The notes: generated by a model from the sequence alone, not told the origin. A DNA stretch of 64,000 nt from Kitasatospora acidiphila (GCF_006636205.1 NZ_VIGB01000003.1:4702501-4766500); one strand, 5' to 3'. Numbered from the stretch's first letter, positions 7,888-16,572 are shown. Made by a program: numbers and translations.

Positions 7888-8760
7888 ATGGCCGGCACCG
7901 ACCCGATGGCCGAGGCGTTCGAGGCCCAGCACGACCGGCTGCGCGCCGCGGCCTACCGCCTGCTCGGCTCGCACGCCGATGCCGAAGACGCCGTCCAGGA
8001 GGCCTGGTTGCGTCTTTCCCGCCAGAACGCAGGGACCATCGACAACCTGGCCGGCTGGCTGACCACCGTGGTCGGCCGGATCAGCCTGGACGTGCTGCGA
8101 TCGCGCCGGACCCGCCCCGAGACGGCCTACGACGGCCAGTTGACCGAATACCTGGTGGTGCCCATCGACGACGGCCCGGCGCCCGAGGAGGACGCGCTGC
8201 TGGCCGATTCGGTCGGGCTGGCGCTGCTGGTCGTGCTCCAGTCCCTCGGTCCGAGCGAGCGGTTGGCGTTCGTGCTGCACGATCTGTTCGCGGTGCCGTT
8301 CGACGAGATCGGCACGATTCTCGGCAAGTCGACCGCCGCCGCCAAGATGCTCGCCAGCCGCGCCCGCAAGAAGGTGCGGGGCAGCGAGCGGCCAACTACC
8401 GTGACACGGGCGCAGCGTGAGGTGGTTGAGGCGTTCCTCGCGGCAGCGCGCGACGGCGACTTCGAGGGGTTGCTGCGGGTGCTCGACCCCGAGGTGAAGC
8501 TGACCGTCGACACCCCCGCCGGGGTGGTCGTCACCCTCGGCGCCACCAGGGTGGCCGCCGGCGCGCAGCTGGCCGCCGACGCGGCGGTGCGCGGGCGAGC
8601 GGTCCTCGTCAACGGCCTGCCGGGAATGGTGTCTTGGCGCGCGGACGGGACGCCGCTCTCGGTCATCGCGTACACCGTTGCCGACGGCCGGATCACCGAG
8701 ATCACGGTCGTGGTCGACCCGGCCAAGCTCGCGGCGATGGGTCTGCCGGACTCGGCGTGA
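7888..8760 (+). CDS. ECF sigma factor with SnoaL-like C-terminal domain (SigJ/ECF41 type)
   Basis: A 290-residue RNA polymerase sigma factor. Region 2 (about 12-75) contains DAEDAVQEAWLRL and LTTVVGRISLDVLRSRR. Region 4 (about 110-165) contains the helix-turn-helix VPFDEIGTILGKSTAAAKML. The C-terminal 120 residues are a SnoaL_2-like domain which, in studied ECF41 factors, takes the place of an anti-sigma factor and tunes activity. The start ATG follows GGAAGGGG. It is divergent from an AhpD-like gene, and both share the bipartite motif described above, so it probably activates itself and that gene. A paralogue lies at 42318-43199, and its own C-terminus is duplicated as a relic at 17778-17976. 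Confidence 0.92.
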   Translation: MAGTDPMAEAFEAQHDRLRAAAYRLLGSHADAEDAVQEAWLRLSRQNAGTIDNLAGWLTTVVGRISLDVLRSRRTRPETAYDGQLTEYLVVPIDDGPAPEEDALLADSVGLALLVVLQSLGPSERLAFVLHDLFAVPFDEIGTILGKSTAAAKMLASRARKKVRGSERPTTVTRAQREVVEAFLAAARDGDFEGLLRVLDPEVKLTVDTPAGVVVTLGATRVAAGAQLAADAAVRGRAVLVNGLPGMVSWRADGTPLSVIAYTVADGRITEITVVVDPAKLAAMGLPDSA

Positions 8761-8768
8761 CCCGGACA

Positions 8769-8806
8769 TGTGGCGGGCCCGGAACGCGATTCCCCGGGCC
8801 GCCACA
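8769..8806 (+). terminator. hairpin terminator, copy 1 of a repeated module
   Basis: TGTGGCGGGCCCGG pairs with CCGGGCCGCCACA with one bulge, just after the sigma gene stop. The same hairpin with its flanks recurs at 17983-18022 and 19641-19675, marking the duplicated 3' ends discussed in the findings. Confidence 0.75.
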
Positions 8807-8814
8807 GGCGTGTT

Positions 8815-8875
8815 GACGGTTCGATGGCAGTGAATCTCCTGAAGTCGCCTCCAGTTCGACCTACTTCGCCTCGCT
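8815..8875 (-). pseudogene. relic of the 3' end of a glxA-like gene
   Basis: This segment aligns at roughly 80% with 19684-19745, the last codons of the intact GlxA-like gene plus the bases beyond its stop. Shared stretches include GTTGACGGTTC and GGCAGTGA. The alignment ends at 8875, where an isomerase-gene fragment begins. No function is expected. Confidence 0.55.
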
Positions 8876-8965
8876 TCGACTTCCACGCAACCGAGGGCCG
8901 CTCCTGGCGTCTGACGGGCGACGGCGACGGCGCCCGCTTCACCCGCATCCCCCAGCCGACGGCGG
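8876..8965 (+). pseudogene. fragment of the maleylpyruvate isomerase-family gene
   Basis: Encodes DFHATEGRSWRLTGDGDG and the following RFTRIP, nearly identical to the internal segment at 6860-6940 of the gene at 6318, in the same orientation. No start, ribosome-binding site or remaining domain is present. It is joined directly to the glxA relic, so the two were brought together by rearrangement. Confidence 0.7.
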
Positions 8966-9042
8966 TGGCGGGTCGGTTCGTCCGGGGCCGGGTGGCAAGG
9001 TGGCCGGGGATTCGAGCTGCCACGAGCTGCCAGCGGCGCTTC

Positions 9043-9801
9043 TCAGGCGCGGTGGGCGGTGACGGACCAGACCGGGAAGAGCAGCCGGCTTTGTTTGTCA
9101 TTAGGCAGGTTGTCAGCGAACTCCCGCCCGCCGAGGACGCTCAGCGCGTCAACGATCTGGTGGAGGACGTCCCGGGTGAATCTCGCGGACAAGGTGTAGG
9201 TGGTCTGCCGCAGACTGGTGATCGACCAGCCCGCACCGGCGAAGGTGGCGCGCAGCTCCTGCTCGGAGCAGCGGTTGGGCGACACGATCTCCTTGGGCAC
9301 CAGGTCCGAGAAGCAGATCACGTGCAGGGTCGCCCCCGGGGTGGTGGCTCGATGCAGCGTGGCGAGGTACTGCGCTCGCTGCGCTGGCTCCAACCCGTGG
9401 TAGAGGGCGCTGTCGATCACGGTGTCGAAGTGGGCGTCCGCGTCGAGCCCATCGAGTGTGATGGCGTCGGCGACGACGAACCGCACGTCGAGGCCGAGCG
9501 CCGTCGTCAGTTCGGTGGCACGCGTGATGGCGTTGGGGGAGACATCGATGGCCGTGACGCGGTGCCCTCGCGCTGCGAGGAAGCGGGTATTCTCGCCCAG
9601 GCCGCAACCGACATCGAGCACCTGGCCGCGGAATCCGCCGGCTGGCTCGATCTCGACCAGCGCCGGCTGGGGGCCTTCGATCTCCCAGGGGATGATGTCG
9701 CCGCAGATCTCTCGCAGCGGGGAATCGGGGCCGTACGGCGAGTCGCCGTTGTAACCGGAATCGAAGCGGATGTCGGCCAGTCTCGGGCTGGCTTCTGGCA
9801 T
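9043..9801 (-). CDS. class I SAM-dependent methyltransferase
   Basis: A 252-residue soluble methyltransferase. The SAM-binding glycine loop VLDVGCGLGE is at residues 61-70, the acidic ribose-binding residue follows in VTAIDVSP (about 81-88), and motif II/III is seen in FDTVIDSALYHGL. The fold matches the Methyltransf_25/11 families, and the C-terminal extension (about 185-252) is typical of small-molecule methyltransferases close to tellurite/thiol methyltransferase-like proteins. The acceptor is unknown. It is a single gene with a 200-base AT-richer leader. No neighbour suggests a pathway. Confidence 0.85.
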   Translation of the reverse strand: MPEASPRLADIRFDSGYNGDSPYGPDSPLREICGDIIPWEIEGPQPALVEIEPAGGFRGQVLDVGCGLGENTRFLAARGHRVTAIDVSPNAITRATELTTALGLDVRFVVADAITLDGLDADAHFDTVIDSALYHGLEPAQRAQYLATLHRATTPGATLHVICFSDLVPKEIVSPNRCSEQELRATFAGAGWSITSLRQTTYTLSARFTRDVLHQIVDALSVLGGREFADNLPNDKQSRLLFPVWSVTAHRA

Positions 9802-9929
9802 GGTTCTTCTCCCGGATCCTTTGTCGCCGATGGCGAGGATTCAGAGTGGCTGGGAGCAGCAGTTTGATTACAGATTTTATTGCTTGCGGCCGTCCCTGGG
9901 GAGGCGCGTGACAGCGATGTGAAAGCGCA

Positions 9930-9961
9930 TCAGGGCGCTTGATGTGCTTTTCGCGCCCTGA
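9930..9961 (-). terminator. hairpin terminator
   Basis: TCAGGGCGC (9930-9938) pairs perfectly with GCGCCCTGA (9953-9961). It lies just beyond the stop of the RsbW-like gene at 9999 and probably ends its transcript. Confidence 0.55.
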
Positions 9962-9998
9962 GGATGCCCAGTTGGCGGCTCAGTGGGCGGCACTCGCG

Positions 9999-10436
9999 TC
10001 AGGCCGCTTTGACCTGGAGTTGGCACCAGATTTCCTTGCCGACGGTGCCGAGCGGCCGGACGCCCCAGGACTCGGCCAGCAGGTCGACCAGGAACAGGCC
10101 GCGTCCGCCGTCCCGTTGGCAGTGCTCCTGGAGCACGGTGAGGCCGAGCGCGGCGCCGTCGGCCACCCCGATGTGCAGCCGGTCGCCGTGTAGTCGCCAG
10201 GCGACGGCGGCGCTCTCCCCGCCGTGCAGCAGCGCGTTGCCGACCAGTTCGGAGAGCACCAGGCAGGCGTCGTCGGGGTCCAGACCGTGGGCGGTGAGCT
10301 GGTCGTGGAGGCGGTGGCGCGTGGAGCTCAGGGTGGAACGGACGACGAGCGCGACGAGGTCGAAGGAGTCGACGGAGTCGGAGGAGGAGTACGGGTGCTC
10401 GTCGTGGGACGGGCTCGGCAGCGGAACAAGACGCAT
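9999..10436 (-). CDS. ATP-binding protein, RsbW-like anti-sigma kinase family
   Basis: A 145-residue HATPase_c protein. The N box is ELVGNALLHGG, the G2 box GGRGLFLVDLLAESWGV; the G1 aspartate is probably that of VADGA. Members of this family bind anti-anti-sigma factors or act as partners of regulators in Streptomyces development. I chose the ATG at 10436 because GGAGACC precedes it; the frame upstream is Gly/Arg/Pro-rich and not protein-like. It is near a WhiJ-like XRE gene and two DUF397 genes, the grouping seen in the abaA/whiJ-type loci. The partner protein is not known. The 314-base leader has three strong hairpins. Confidence 0.82.
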   Translation of the reverse strand: MRLVPLPSPSHDEHPYSSSDSVDSFDLVALVVRSTLSSTRHRLHDQLTAHGLDPDDACLVLSELVGNALLHGGESAAVAWRLHGDRLHIGVADGAALGLTVLQEHCQRDGGRGLFLVDLLAESWGVRPLGTVGKEIWCQLQVKAA

Positions 10437-10639
10437 GAAGGTCTCCAGTCCTGTGGGATCAGCGCCCCCCTTGCCCCGTGTGTGGTGGCCCGCCCCCGGC
10501 CGGCCGGTCTGCGCGTATCGGCCGACGGGGGCGGGCGGCCCGCGCGGCCGCTTCCCCAAGCTCAGCCGCGCGGGAGTGATGTGGCGGTGGGTGGTCCCGC
10601 CCGCGGCGACGGGGGCGCCTGGCGGGCGGGACCCTAATT
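10437..10639. other. GC-rich leader of the RsbW-like gene, no gene seen
   Basis: Frames through this stretch have no ribosome-binding site and odd composition. Together with the hairpins at 10640-10728 it separates two small genes on the minus strand. Confidence 0.4.
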
Positions 10640-10728
10640 GCGTCGGCCAACGCCCTTTGGCCGACGCGGGGTTGGCCCCTCCTCACCACATGAGGGGCCG
10701 AACCCGCAGAGACACCCGGCTCTGCGGG
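10640..10728 (-). terminator. three consecutive hairpins
   Basis: Three strong stem-loops stand in a row: 10640-10667 (11-bp stem GCGTCGGCCAA), 10674-10699 (8-bp stem GGCCCCTC) and 10703-10728 (9-bp stem CCCGCAGAG). They follow the stop of the small gene at 10751 and precede the RsbW-like gene on the same strand. The first is probably a terminator; three together could also be a structured leader or attenuator. Confidence 0.55.
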
Positions 10729-10750
10729 AGATTTGGAGATTCGCGGGTCG

Positions 10751-10981
10751 CTAGGCGGCCCGGGCCTGGAGGGAGCGGTGGACGACGGACGACAAGCTCG
10801 CACTCAGGGACAGTTCGACCCGGGTGTGCAGCTGCCTCATCAGGCGGAGGGTGGCGTCCAGCTCGGGAGCGGTGACGCCCGTGCGCGAGGTCACCTGGCG
10901 GTCCAGCCGGCGCCCGAGGGTGCGCAGTTCGGACAGGGCGGCGGCCTGGTCGAACGGCTGAGGGGAGAAGGCGGCGTTCAC
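10751..10981 (-). CDS. small helical protein of unknown function
   Basis: A 76-residue protein with GTG start at 10981 behind AAAGGGA. It is predicted helical, with heptad-like Leu/Val spacing (ELRTLGRRL, LDATLRLMRQLHTRVEL), and has no cysteines or membrane segment. I do not recognise a named family. A weakly similar small helical protein of the same size lies in the integrative element at 37653. It sits between an RsbW-like gene and an XRE regulator gene, so it may belong to that regulatory cluster. It could be a partner or adaptor; nothing in the sequence proves it. Confidence 0.6.
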   Translation of the reverse strand: MNAAFSPQPFDQAAALSELRTLGRRLDRQVTSRTGVTAPELDATLRLMRQLHTRVELSLSASLSSVVHRSLQARAA

Positions 10982-11307
10982 GGTGAATCCCTTTCGGTCG
11001 GGAGTTGACCGCTTAGTGAGGGGTGGGCTTCAACTTGGTTGGGCAGTGGGGTGGTTGGGGGTGGCGGTCAACCTCGGCGCTCACACTTTCGAGTGAAGAA
11101 CGAGCCGGGCATCACGCCCTTCCAATGGGCTCGGCATGGGCCAAGTCGGCTGTGATTGCGCTGACTTGGATGCGCTGGGGCCGCCGGTGTGGCGGTGTGG
11201 CGCTCCATGGCTACTCCTCTCCGAAGCGGTTCCGCTACCGAGAGCACACACTGTCCTCTACGATTTGAGTGTCTTCAATCGGCCAGAGCAGAAGGAAGAA
11301 TGTGCCA

Positions 11308-12144
11308 ATGAACCGGCTCCTCCTGCCCGCCACCGCTCCGCCGCGAGTTGAGTTTGCCACCCAACTCCGGCTGATGCGTGAGGCATTGGGACTTACGCAG
11401 GCTCAGCTAGCCGACCGGACTGAGTACTCGTCCGTCCACATCTCGGCGGTGGAAACCGGTCGCAAGCCTCCCACTCTTCGGTTTGCGAAGAGCATGGATC
11501 GCGCGTTCGACTCGGGGACCAAGTTCGTCGAGCTGTTCGGGCGCATCCACGGACACTCCCTGCTCCAGGGCTTCCCGGAATACACGGCGTACGAGCGCAA
11601 CGCGACCGCCGTCCGCCTCTTCGAGACCTGCGTCATCCCTGGCCTGCTCCAGACCGCCGAGTACGCGGCGGCCTGGGAGTCTGGCTACATTCAGCGCGGG
11701 AAGATCACTCAAGACCAGGCCAACGGCCGAGTAGACGTCCTGATGGATCGCCAGCAGCTGCTAATGAAAACTCCGAGCGTTGGGCTGTACGCCATCATGG
11801 ACGAGACGTGCCTCCGGCGTCCGGTTGGCGGACGCCTAGTGATGATCAATCAACTCCGAAGCCTGGAAGAACTCGCCAGTCGACCCAAGACGATCATTCA
11901 GATCGCTCCGGAGTCTCTGGGGGAGGCTCACCCGCTCCGCCACCCGCTGACGCTGCTGACGATGCCCGGCGGCGTGATGCTCGGCTACACCGAGACGCTC
12001 CAACGGGGCCTTCTGGAGCGGGACAGCGACACGGTTGCCTTGTGGGCCAGCGACTACGATCAACTTCAGGCGGAGGCACTATCACGGGCCGCCTCACTGT
12101 CGATGATCCGCAGGCTACGAGAGGACCTTGAACGTGAAGCTTGA
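11308..12144 (+). CDS. XRE-family regulator with DUF5753 (WhiJ/Scr1-like)
   Basis: A 278-residue transcription regulator. The N-terminal helix-turn-helix (about 12-65) reads LRLMREALGLTQAQLADRTE; the C-terminal two-thirds is DUF5753, with the hallmark PGLLQTAEYA and later CLRRPVGG. In Streptomyces, such proteins pair with small DUF397 proteins encoded next door, as here, and control development or antibiotic production; some resemble toxin-antitoxin pairs. The ATG at 11308 follows GAAGGAAG at nine bases; an earlier in-frame start at 11269 has no ribosome-binding site. The gene overlaps its DUF397 partner. A second such pair lies in the integrative element at 38785-39818. Confidence 0.9.
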   Translation: MNRLLLPATAPPRVEFATQLRLMREALGLTQAQLADRTEYSSVHISAVETGRKPPTLRFAKSMDRAFDSGTKFVELFGRIHGHSLLQGFPEYTAYERNATAVRLFETCVIPGLLQTAEYAAAWESGYIQRGKITQDQANGRVDVLMDRQQLLMKTPSVGLYAIMDETCLRRPVGGRLVMINQLRSLEELASRPKTIIQIAPESLGEAHPLRHPLTLLTMPGGVMLGYTETLQRGLLERDSDTVALWASDYDQLQAEALSRAASLSMIRRLREDLEREA

Positions 12145-12340
12145 TCTGTCTCGCACCACCTGGCGCAAGAGCAGTTATTCGGGAGGCGGCGGCCAGTGCG
12201 TCGAGGTGGCCGCCAACATCCCCGGTGCCGTCCCCGTCCGCGACTCCAAGGATCCCGAGGGCCCGGCCCTGACCTTCACCCCCGAGGGCTTCGCCGCCTT
12301 CGTGGCGGGCGTGAAGGGCGGCGAGTTCGGCGCTGCCTGA
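12134..12340 (+). CDS. DUF397 protein, partner of the XRE regulator
   Basis: A 68-residue protein with the signature WRKSSYSGGGGQCVEVA followed by VPVRDSKDPEGPALTF, which defines DUF397. The GTG at 12134 follows GAGAGGA; a TTG at 12128 is too close to it. It overlaps the 3' end of the XRE gene by 11 bases in another frame, which suggests coupled translation. DUF397 proteins are thought to work with DUF5753 regulators. The next gene is a near-identical duplicate. Confidence 0.88.
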   Translation: MKLDLSRTTWRKSSYSGGGGQCVEVAANIPGAVPVRDSKDPEGPALTFTPEGFAAFVAGVKGGEFGAA

Positions 12341-12359
12341 CGAACTCCTCACCACAACA

Positions 12360-12396
12360 AGCCCCTGTGCGGCCGCTCGACGGCTCCACAGGGGCT
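12360..12396 (+). terminator. hairpin terminator after the first DUF397 gene
   Basis: AGCCCCTGTG (12360-12369) pairs perfectly with CACAGGGGCT (12387-12396). It separates the XRE/DUF397 pair from the second DUF397 gene, so the second copy needs its own promoter or read-through. Confidence 0.75.
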
Positions 12397-12484
12397 CTGC
12401 TTTGCTCATGTTCGGCTGACGGTCTACCAACATCTGCAAACAGGCCGCATCCTGGCTGAGAAGCGCGACCCGAGAGGAGATCCC

Positions 12485-12679
12485 GTGATCAGCCTCGAGC
12501 GGTTCAAGTCCAGCTACAGCGGCAACGGCGGCCAGTGCGTCGAGGTGGCCGCCAACATCCCCGGTGCCGTCCCCGTCCGCGACTCCAAGGACCCCGAGGG
12601 CCCGGCCCTGACCTTCACCCCCGAGGGCTTCGCCGCCTTCGTGGCGGGCGTCAAGGACAGCGAGTTCGGCGTCGCCTGA
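12485..12679 (+). CDS. DUF397 protein, second copy
   Basis: A 64-residue protein. From GGQCVEVA to the C-terminus it is almost the same as the protein encoded at 12134; the N-terminus is different (ISLERFKSSYSGN) and lacks the WRK residues of the signature. The GTG start follows GAGAGGAG. It has no XRE gene of its own and is set apart by a terminator on each side. It may be a second partner for the same regulator or a duplicate free to diverge. Confidence 0.8.
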   Translation: MISLERFKSSYSGNGGQCVEVAANIPGAVPVRDSKDPEGPALTFTPEGFAAFVAGVKDSEFGVA

Positions 12680-12698
12680 CCAACTCCTCGACACACTA

Positions 12699-12741
12699 CG
12701 GTCGGTGCCGCGCGCCGGTGTCCGCCCTGCGGCACCGACCG
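12699..12741 (+). terminator. hairpin terminator
   Basis: CGGTCGGTGCCGC (12699-12711) pairs perfectly over 13 bp with GCGGCACCGACCG (12729-12741), directly after the second DUF397 gene. Confidence 0.78.
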
Positions 12742-12835
12742 CTGCCACCCAATAAAGCTGATCATCCCGCTGACTACCCGTCAGGTGTAAGCTCCATAGC
12801 TCCTTGTAGTTGCGTCTCGAAACATAGGGGCAGCC

Positions 12836-13105
12836 ATGGGCCGCGCATGGGAAGCCGATCCATCCGCCGCGTTTGCAATGCGCTTGGGAAAGTCCGCGAA
12901 GGAGCTAGGAGCCTCTGACGGTCGGGACGAGTGCCCGGATATCTGGCAGCTCGACAATGGTGATATCGCGGTGATAGGCCGGGATCTCACGGAGGACTAC
13001 CGAAGCCGCCTTCCCGAGAGCGTTTCCCTCGCTTCGGACGAGTGGCTGGTCGTCATCCCCGGAGCCATGCTCAGCGCGGCGAAGGCAGACATCCCGGATG
13101 CGTGA
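12836..13105 (+). CDS. hypothetical protein preceding a DUF6879 gene
   Basis: An 89-residue acidic protein with no membrane segment or named motif that I recognise. The ATG follows AGGGG at six bases, and its 3' end overlaps the DUF6879 gene by eight bases, so the two form an operon. Small proteins of this kind commonly precede DUF6879 genes in Streptomyces. A role as cognate partner is inference from position only. Confidence 0.7.
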   Translation: MGRAWEADPSAAFAMRLGKSAKELGASDGRDECPDIWQLDNGDIAVIGRDLTEDYRSRLPESVSLASDEWLVVIPGAMLSAAKADIPDA

Positions 13106-13727
13106 TCGTCGTACCCCGGAATTGCGGCCCGAGTGGGGTGACAGGCTCGTCCGGGAGGACTACAAGCGGGACTTCCGTGAGCGTGACGCCCAGGTGAGGG
13201 ACGCGGACTCCTGGAAGCTCGAACGCCTGCAGTACTTCGAGGAGCAGGGCAGCCCGAGTCGGGAGGCGCTGCGCCGGGGTGACTGGGAAGAGGCGCTGCG
13301 GCTGTTGGACGAGCGGTGCGGCTCCTTGCGCGCGATCGGCCGGGCGGATGAGGAGCGCCGCTCTGTCTTTCACCGTGTGCGGGTGATCGAGGAGCCGTTG
13401 ACCGCATATCTGCAGTGGGAGTTGCACTCGCTGCGGATGCGCGCTGAATGCGGCGAGAGAGTCCGCATCATCCGTGCCGACGATCTGGCCGGCGCGGAGG
13501 AATTCGGCCGGTTGCCGGAGCTGGTCGTCCTCGGTGGTCGCACATTGTTCCAGGTGCTGTATGCGGAGACGGGGATTCCGATCGGGGCGGTCCGCTACAC
13601 CAACCCCGAAGTCGTCGAGCGCTGGGGCCACTACATCAAAGATCTCTACGAGGCGGGCGAGGACGTACAGGCCTACTTCGACCGCGAGGTCGCGCACCTG
13701 CCCCCGCCGAGCCCAGGGACGGAGTAG
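13098..13727 (+). CDS. DUF6879 family protein
   Basis: A 209-residue soluble protein. The N-terminal part is charged (DRLVREDYKRDFRERDAQVRD); the C-terminal half matches the DUF6879 pattern with VRIIRADDLAGAEEF and later TNPEVVERWGHYIKDLYEAG. The family is of unknown function and is often linked to XRE/DUF397 regulators and to NB-ARC proteins in actinobacteria, as here. It overlaps the gene before it, and its TAG is followed three bases later by what was probably the start codon of the NB-ARC gene. Confidence 0.75.
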   Translation: MRDRRTPELRPEWGDRLVREDYKRDFRERDAQVRDADSWKLERLQYFEEQGSPSREALRRGDWEEALRLLDERCGSLRAIGRADEERRSVFHRVRVIEEPLTAYLQWELHSLRMRAECGERVRIIRADDLAGAEEFGRLPELVVLGGRTLFQVLYAETGIPIGAVRYTNPEVVERWGHYIKDLYEAGEDVQAYFDREVAHLPPPSPGTE

Positions 13728-13730
13728 GCG

Positions 13731-16126
13731 ATCAACGAGCACAGTGGGAGCCCAGACGGCATCGGCAACACGCGCAACGAGCTCTCGGGGACGTCGCGCA
13801 ATGCCGTCCAGGCGAGGAACGTGAGCGGGGGCATCCACTTCCACGATGCTCCTGACCGCGAGAGCCCTCCAACTCCTCGCCAGCTACCGGCCGATGTGCG
13901 CGGCTTCGTCAACCGCGTCGACGAACTCCAGGAGCTGAACGCGGTCCTGGCCGACGAAGACGGGGACCCGTTCGTCGTCTCGGTGTTCGTCATCGCCGGC
14001 ACCGCCGGCGCCGGCAAGACCTCGCTCGCGCTGCGCTGGGCACACCAGGCCCGCGACCACTTTCCGGACGGACAGCTCTACGTCAACCTGCGCGGCTACG
14101 ACCCGGGGCAGCCGGTCACCGCCCACGAAGCGCTGCACCGGTTCCTGACCTCGCTAGGTGTCCACGCCCAATCCGTCCCGCAGGACCTGGATGCGGCCGC
14201 CGCGCTCTACCGCTCCATACTGGCCGAGCGCCGCGTCCTGGTGCTCTTGGACAACGCCGCCACGGTCGGCCAGGTCCGCCCCTGCTACCCGGCAGCGCCG
14301 GTTGCCTGGTTGTCGTCACCAGCCGCAGCCGGCTATCCGGTCTCGCGGTGCGTGACGGCGCCCGCCGACTCACCCTGGGGACCCTGCCCGAACCGGAAGC
14401 CGTCGCTCTGCTACGCGCCATCACCGCCGGTTACCGCCCCCAGGACGACCCCGACAAGCTCACCGAGCTCGCCCGACTCTGTGCCCAACTGCCCCTCGCC
14501 CTGCGCATCGCCGCCGAGCGCGCCGCCAGTTTCCCCCACATGTGACTGGACGAGTTGATCGCCGACCTGCGCGACGAGTCCGCCCTGTGGGACGCCCTGA
14601 GCGTGGGAGACGACGAGGAAACCGACGCCGTCCGCACCGTGTTCGCCTGGTCCTACCGCGCCCTACCCGACCAGGTCGCCCGCCTGTTCCGCCTCCTGGG
14701 CCTCCACCCAGGCCCCGAGTTCGGGCTTCACGCCGCAGCCGCCCTCGCCCACCTCACCGCCGGCCGCACCCGCCAACTCCTCGACTCCCTGGTCGGTGCC
14801 CACCTCGTCGAACAGACCGCACCGGACCGCTACCAGTTCCACGACCTGCTGCGCGCCTACGCCACCGACCAAGCCCAACACGAGGAAGCCCCCGCACAAC
14901 GGCAAGCTGCGCTGCGCCGCGTCCTGGACTGGTACCTGCACACCGCCGATGCCGCTCAGCAGTGGCTCGCCCCGGCCGAAGACCACCTGCCGCTCGCCCC
15001 GCCGGCCGACGGCGTGCAACCGCTGGCCTTCCCCGACTACAACTCAGCCGTGGACTGGGCCGAACGCGACCGCGCCAACCTCCTGCAGGCCGTCCGAACG
15101 GCCGCCGCCACCGGCGAGGACCAGCTGACCTGGCAACTGGCCGCCGTGCTCTGGAACGCGCAAGCACCCTCAGCACCGGGCGCGGACTGGCCCTCCGTGG
15201 GCCACATCGGCCTGGCGGCAGCAGAACGCCTGGGCGACAACACCGCCCGGGCGCTGCTGCTCACCGATCTCGGCATGGGCTACACCCGGCTCAACTCACT
15301 CGACGAAAGCCTGGAGTACCACCACAAGGCACTGACGATCTGGTGCGACCTGGGGGACCGGCTCAGCGAGGCACACTCGCTCAACCTGCTCGGCCTGGTG
15401 CACCTGCGCAGGCGGCAACTGACCGAGGCCGCAGAGTACTTCGAGCAGGCCATTACTGCCTTTCGGCTGCAGGGCGCCGCACACTGGGAGGCCACCACGC
15501 TCTCCAACCTCGCCAGTGCCCACTACCGCGCCGGACACATCCCGCAGGCGACGGCCACCATCGACCAAGCACTGACGGCACACCGCACGTCGAACAACCA
15601 GCGAGGCGAGGGAAATGCGCTGCACCTGCTGAGCAACCTGCAACGCGAGCAGGGGGCCGTAGACGCGGCCCTGGCATCGGCTCATGGCGCAGTGGAGATC
15701 GCGCTGAGCCTACGCGCCCACCGACTGGAGGGCTTCTGGCTCATCACGCTCGGGGATGCCCAGCGGGCCAACAGCCTGTTGGCCGAAGCGTTGGACTCCT
15801 ACCAGCGCGCTGCCGTCCTCCACCGTCGCCTCGGCGACCGCAGCCGGGAGGCGTTGGCCTGGCATGGCGTCGGAGAGACGTACTGTCAGCTCGACCGCGA
15901 GGCAGAGGCGACCAACTTCTACCGCCAGGCCGCCACTGCTCATCACGAACTCGGTGACGCCTGGAACGAGGCACTGAGTCTGGACGGTCTCGCACAATCC
16001 CTGCGGAGCCACGATCCACAAGCGGCCCGGCGGCATTGGGCCGAGGCACTCAGGCTGCTGGCCGACTACGACGACCCGCGCGCGGCAGCGCAGCGGGACC
16101 GGATCGAACGCCGGCTGGAGACGTGA
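13731..16126 (+). pseudogene. NB-ARC ATPase with TPR repeats, disrupted at three places
   Basis: Pieced together, this encodes a STAND ATPase of about 798 residues like the ATPase-TPR part of AfsR but without its DNA-binding domain. The N-terminus (NELSGTSRNAVQARNVSGGI) is typical of Streptomyces relatives. The P-loop is GTAGAGKTSLAL, the Walker B region VLVLLDNA. TPR-like repeats fill about residues 480-790. Three lesions are visible: the expected ATG at 13731 is ATC, behind a good ribosome-binding site (GGACGGAG); one base is missing from a C-run at 14279-14282; and TGA at 14543 replaces a sense codon in HM-LDELI. A GTG at 13821 could start a shorter protein, but the frameshift would still end it. 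The frameshift may be a sequence error; the other two lesions argue for real decay. Confidence 0.8.
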
Positions 16127-16185
16127 TGAAGAGGTGCGCGATCCCGCCACCAGCGGAGCCGTGATCCGCTGAGCCGCCATCGGCC

Positions 16186-16572
16186 TCACGACCCGGTGGC
16201 GCCCCGGGTGAGGAGTTCCATGAGGTGTCCGTCGGGGTCGCGGAAGTAGGTGCCCCTGCGGCCTTCGATGTGCTTGCTGCGGTAGATCTGCCCGCTGTCC
16301 CGGCATGCCGGATCGCCGTAGTGGGTGATTCCGCCGTGCTGGATGCGGGCGAGGGCGGCGTCGAACTCCTGATCGCCGAGCATGAAGGCGTAGTGGTGCG
16401 GCTCGAAGTCGTCCGACTGGTCGTAGTCCAGGCTGACCTGGTTGGCCAGCCTGACCGGCGTGAAGTGGGCCAGCGGCGGATCGACACGCAGGCCGAGGAT
16501 GTCGGCCAGGAACTGCGCCGAGGCTTGCGGGTCACGGGCGGGGACGATGGTGTGGTTCAGTTCCACGGTCAT
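16186..16572 (-). CDS. VOC superfamily (glyoxalase-like) protein
   Basis: A 128-residue single-domain VOC protein with the two beta-alpha-beta-beta-beta halves typical of the fold. Candidate metal ligands are His8 in LNHTIVPARD, His58 or His59 in FEPHHYAFM and the Glu in GHLMELL, which matches the usual first, second and last ligand positions. The final YFRDPDGHLMELL is diagnostic for the superfamily. AAGGAG precedes the ATG. The substrate is unknown; relatives include dioxygenases, isomerases and resistance proteins. It is a single gene downstream of, and convergent with, the NB-ARC gene. Confidence 0.85.
   Translation of the reverse strand: MTVELNHTIVPARDPQASAQFLADILGLRVDPPLAHFTPVRLANQVSLDYDQSDDFEPHHYAFMLGDQEFDAALARIQHGGITHYGDPACRDSGQIYRSKHIEGRRGTYFRDPDGHLMELLTRGATGS

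Larger units (their letters stand above)
12187..12694. repeat. direct duplication of a DUF397 gene body
   Basis: 12187-12355 and 12526-12694 align without gaps at an offset of 339 bases, with few mismatches. The copies cover the DUF397 coding region from GGQCVEVA to the stop and some bases beyond. The 5' ends differ, so the duplication took in only the body of the gene. Confidence 0.85.

Noticed and set aside
13731..16126. Complete AfsR-type regulator
   Set aside because: No BTAD or OmpR-like DNA-binding domain precedes the NB-ARC domain, and the reading frame is broken.
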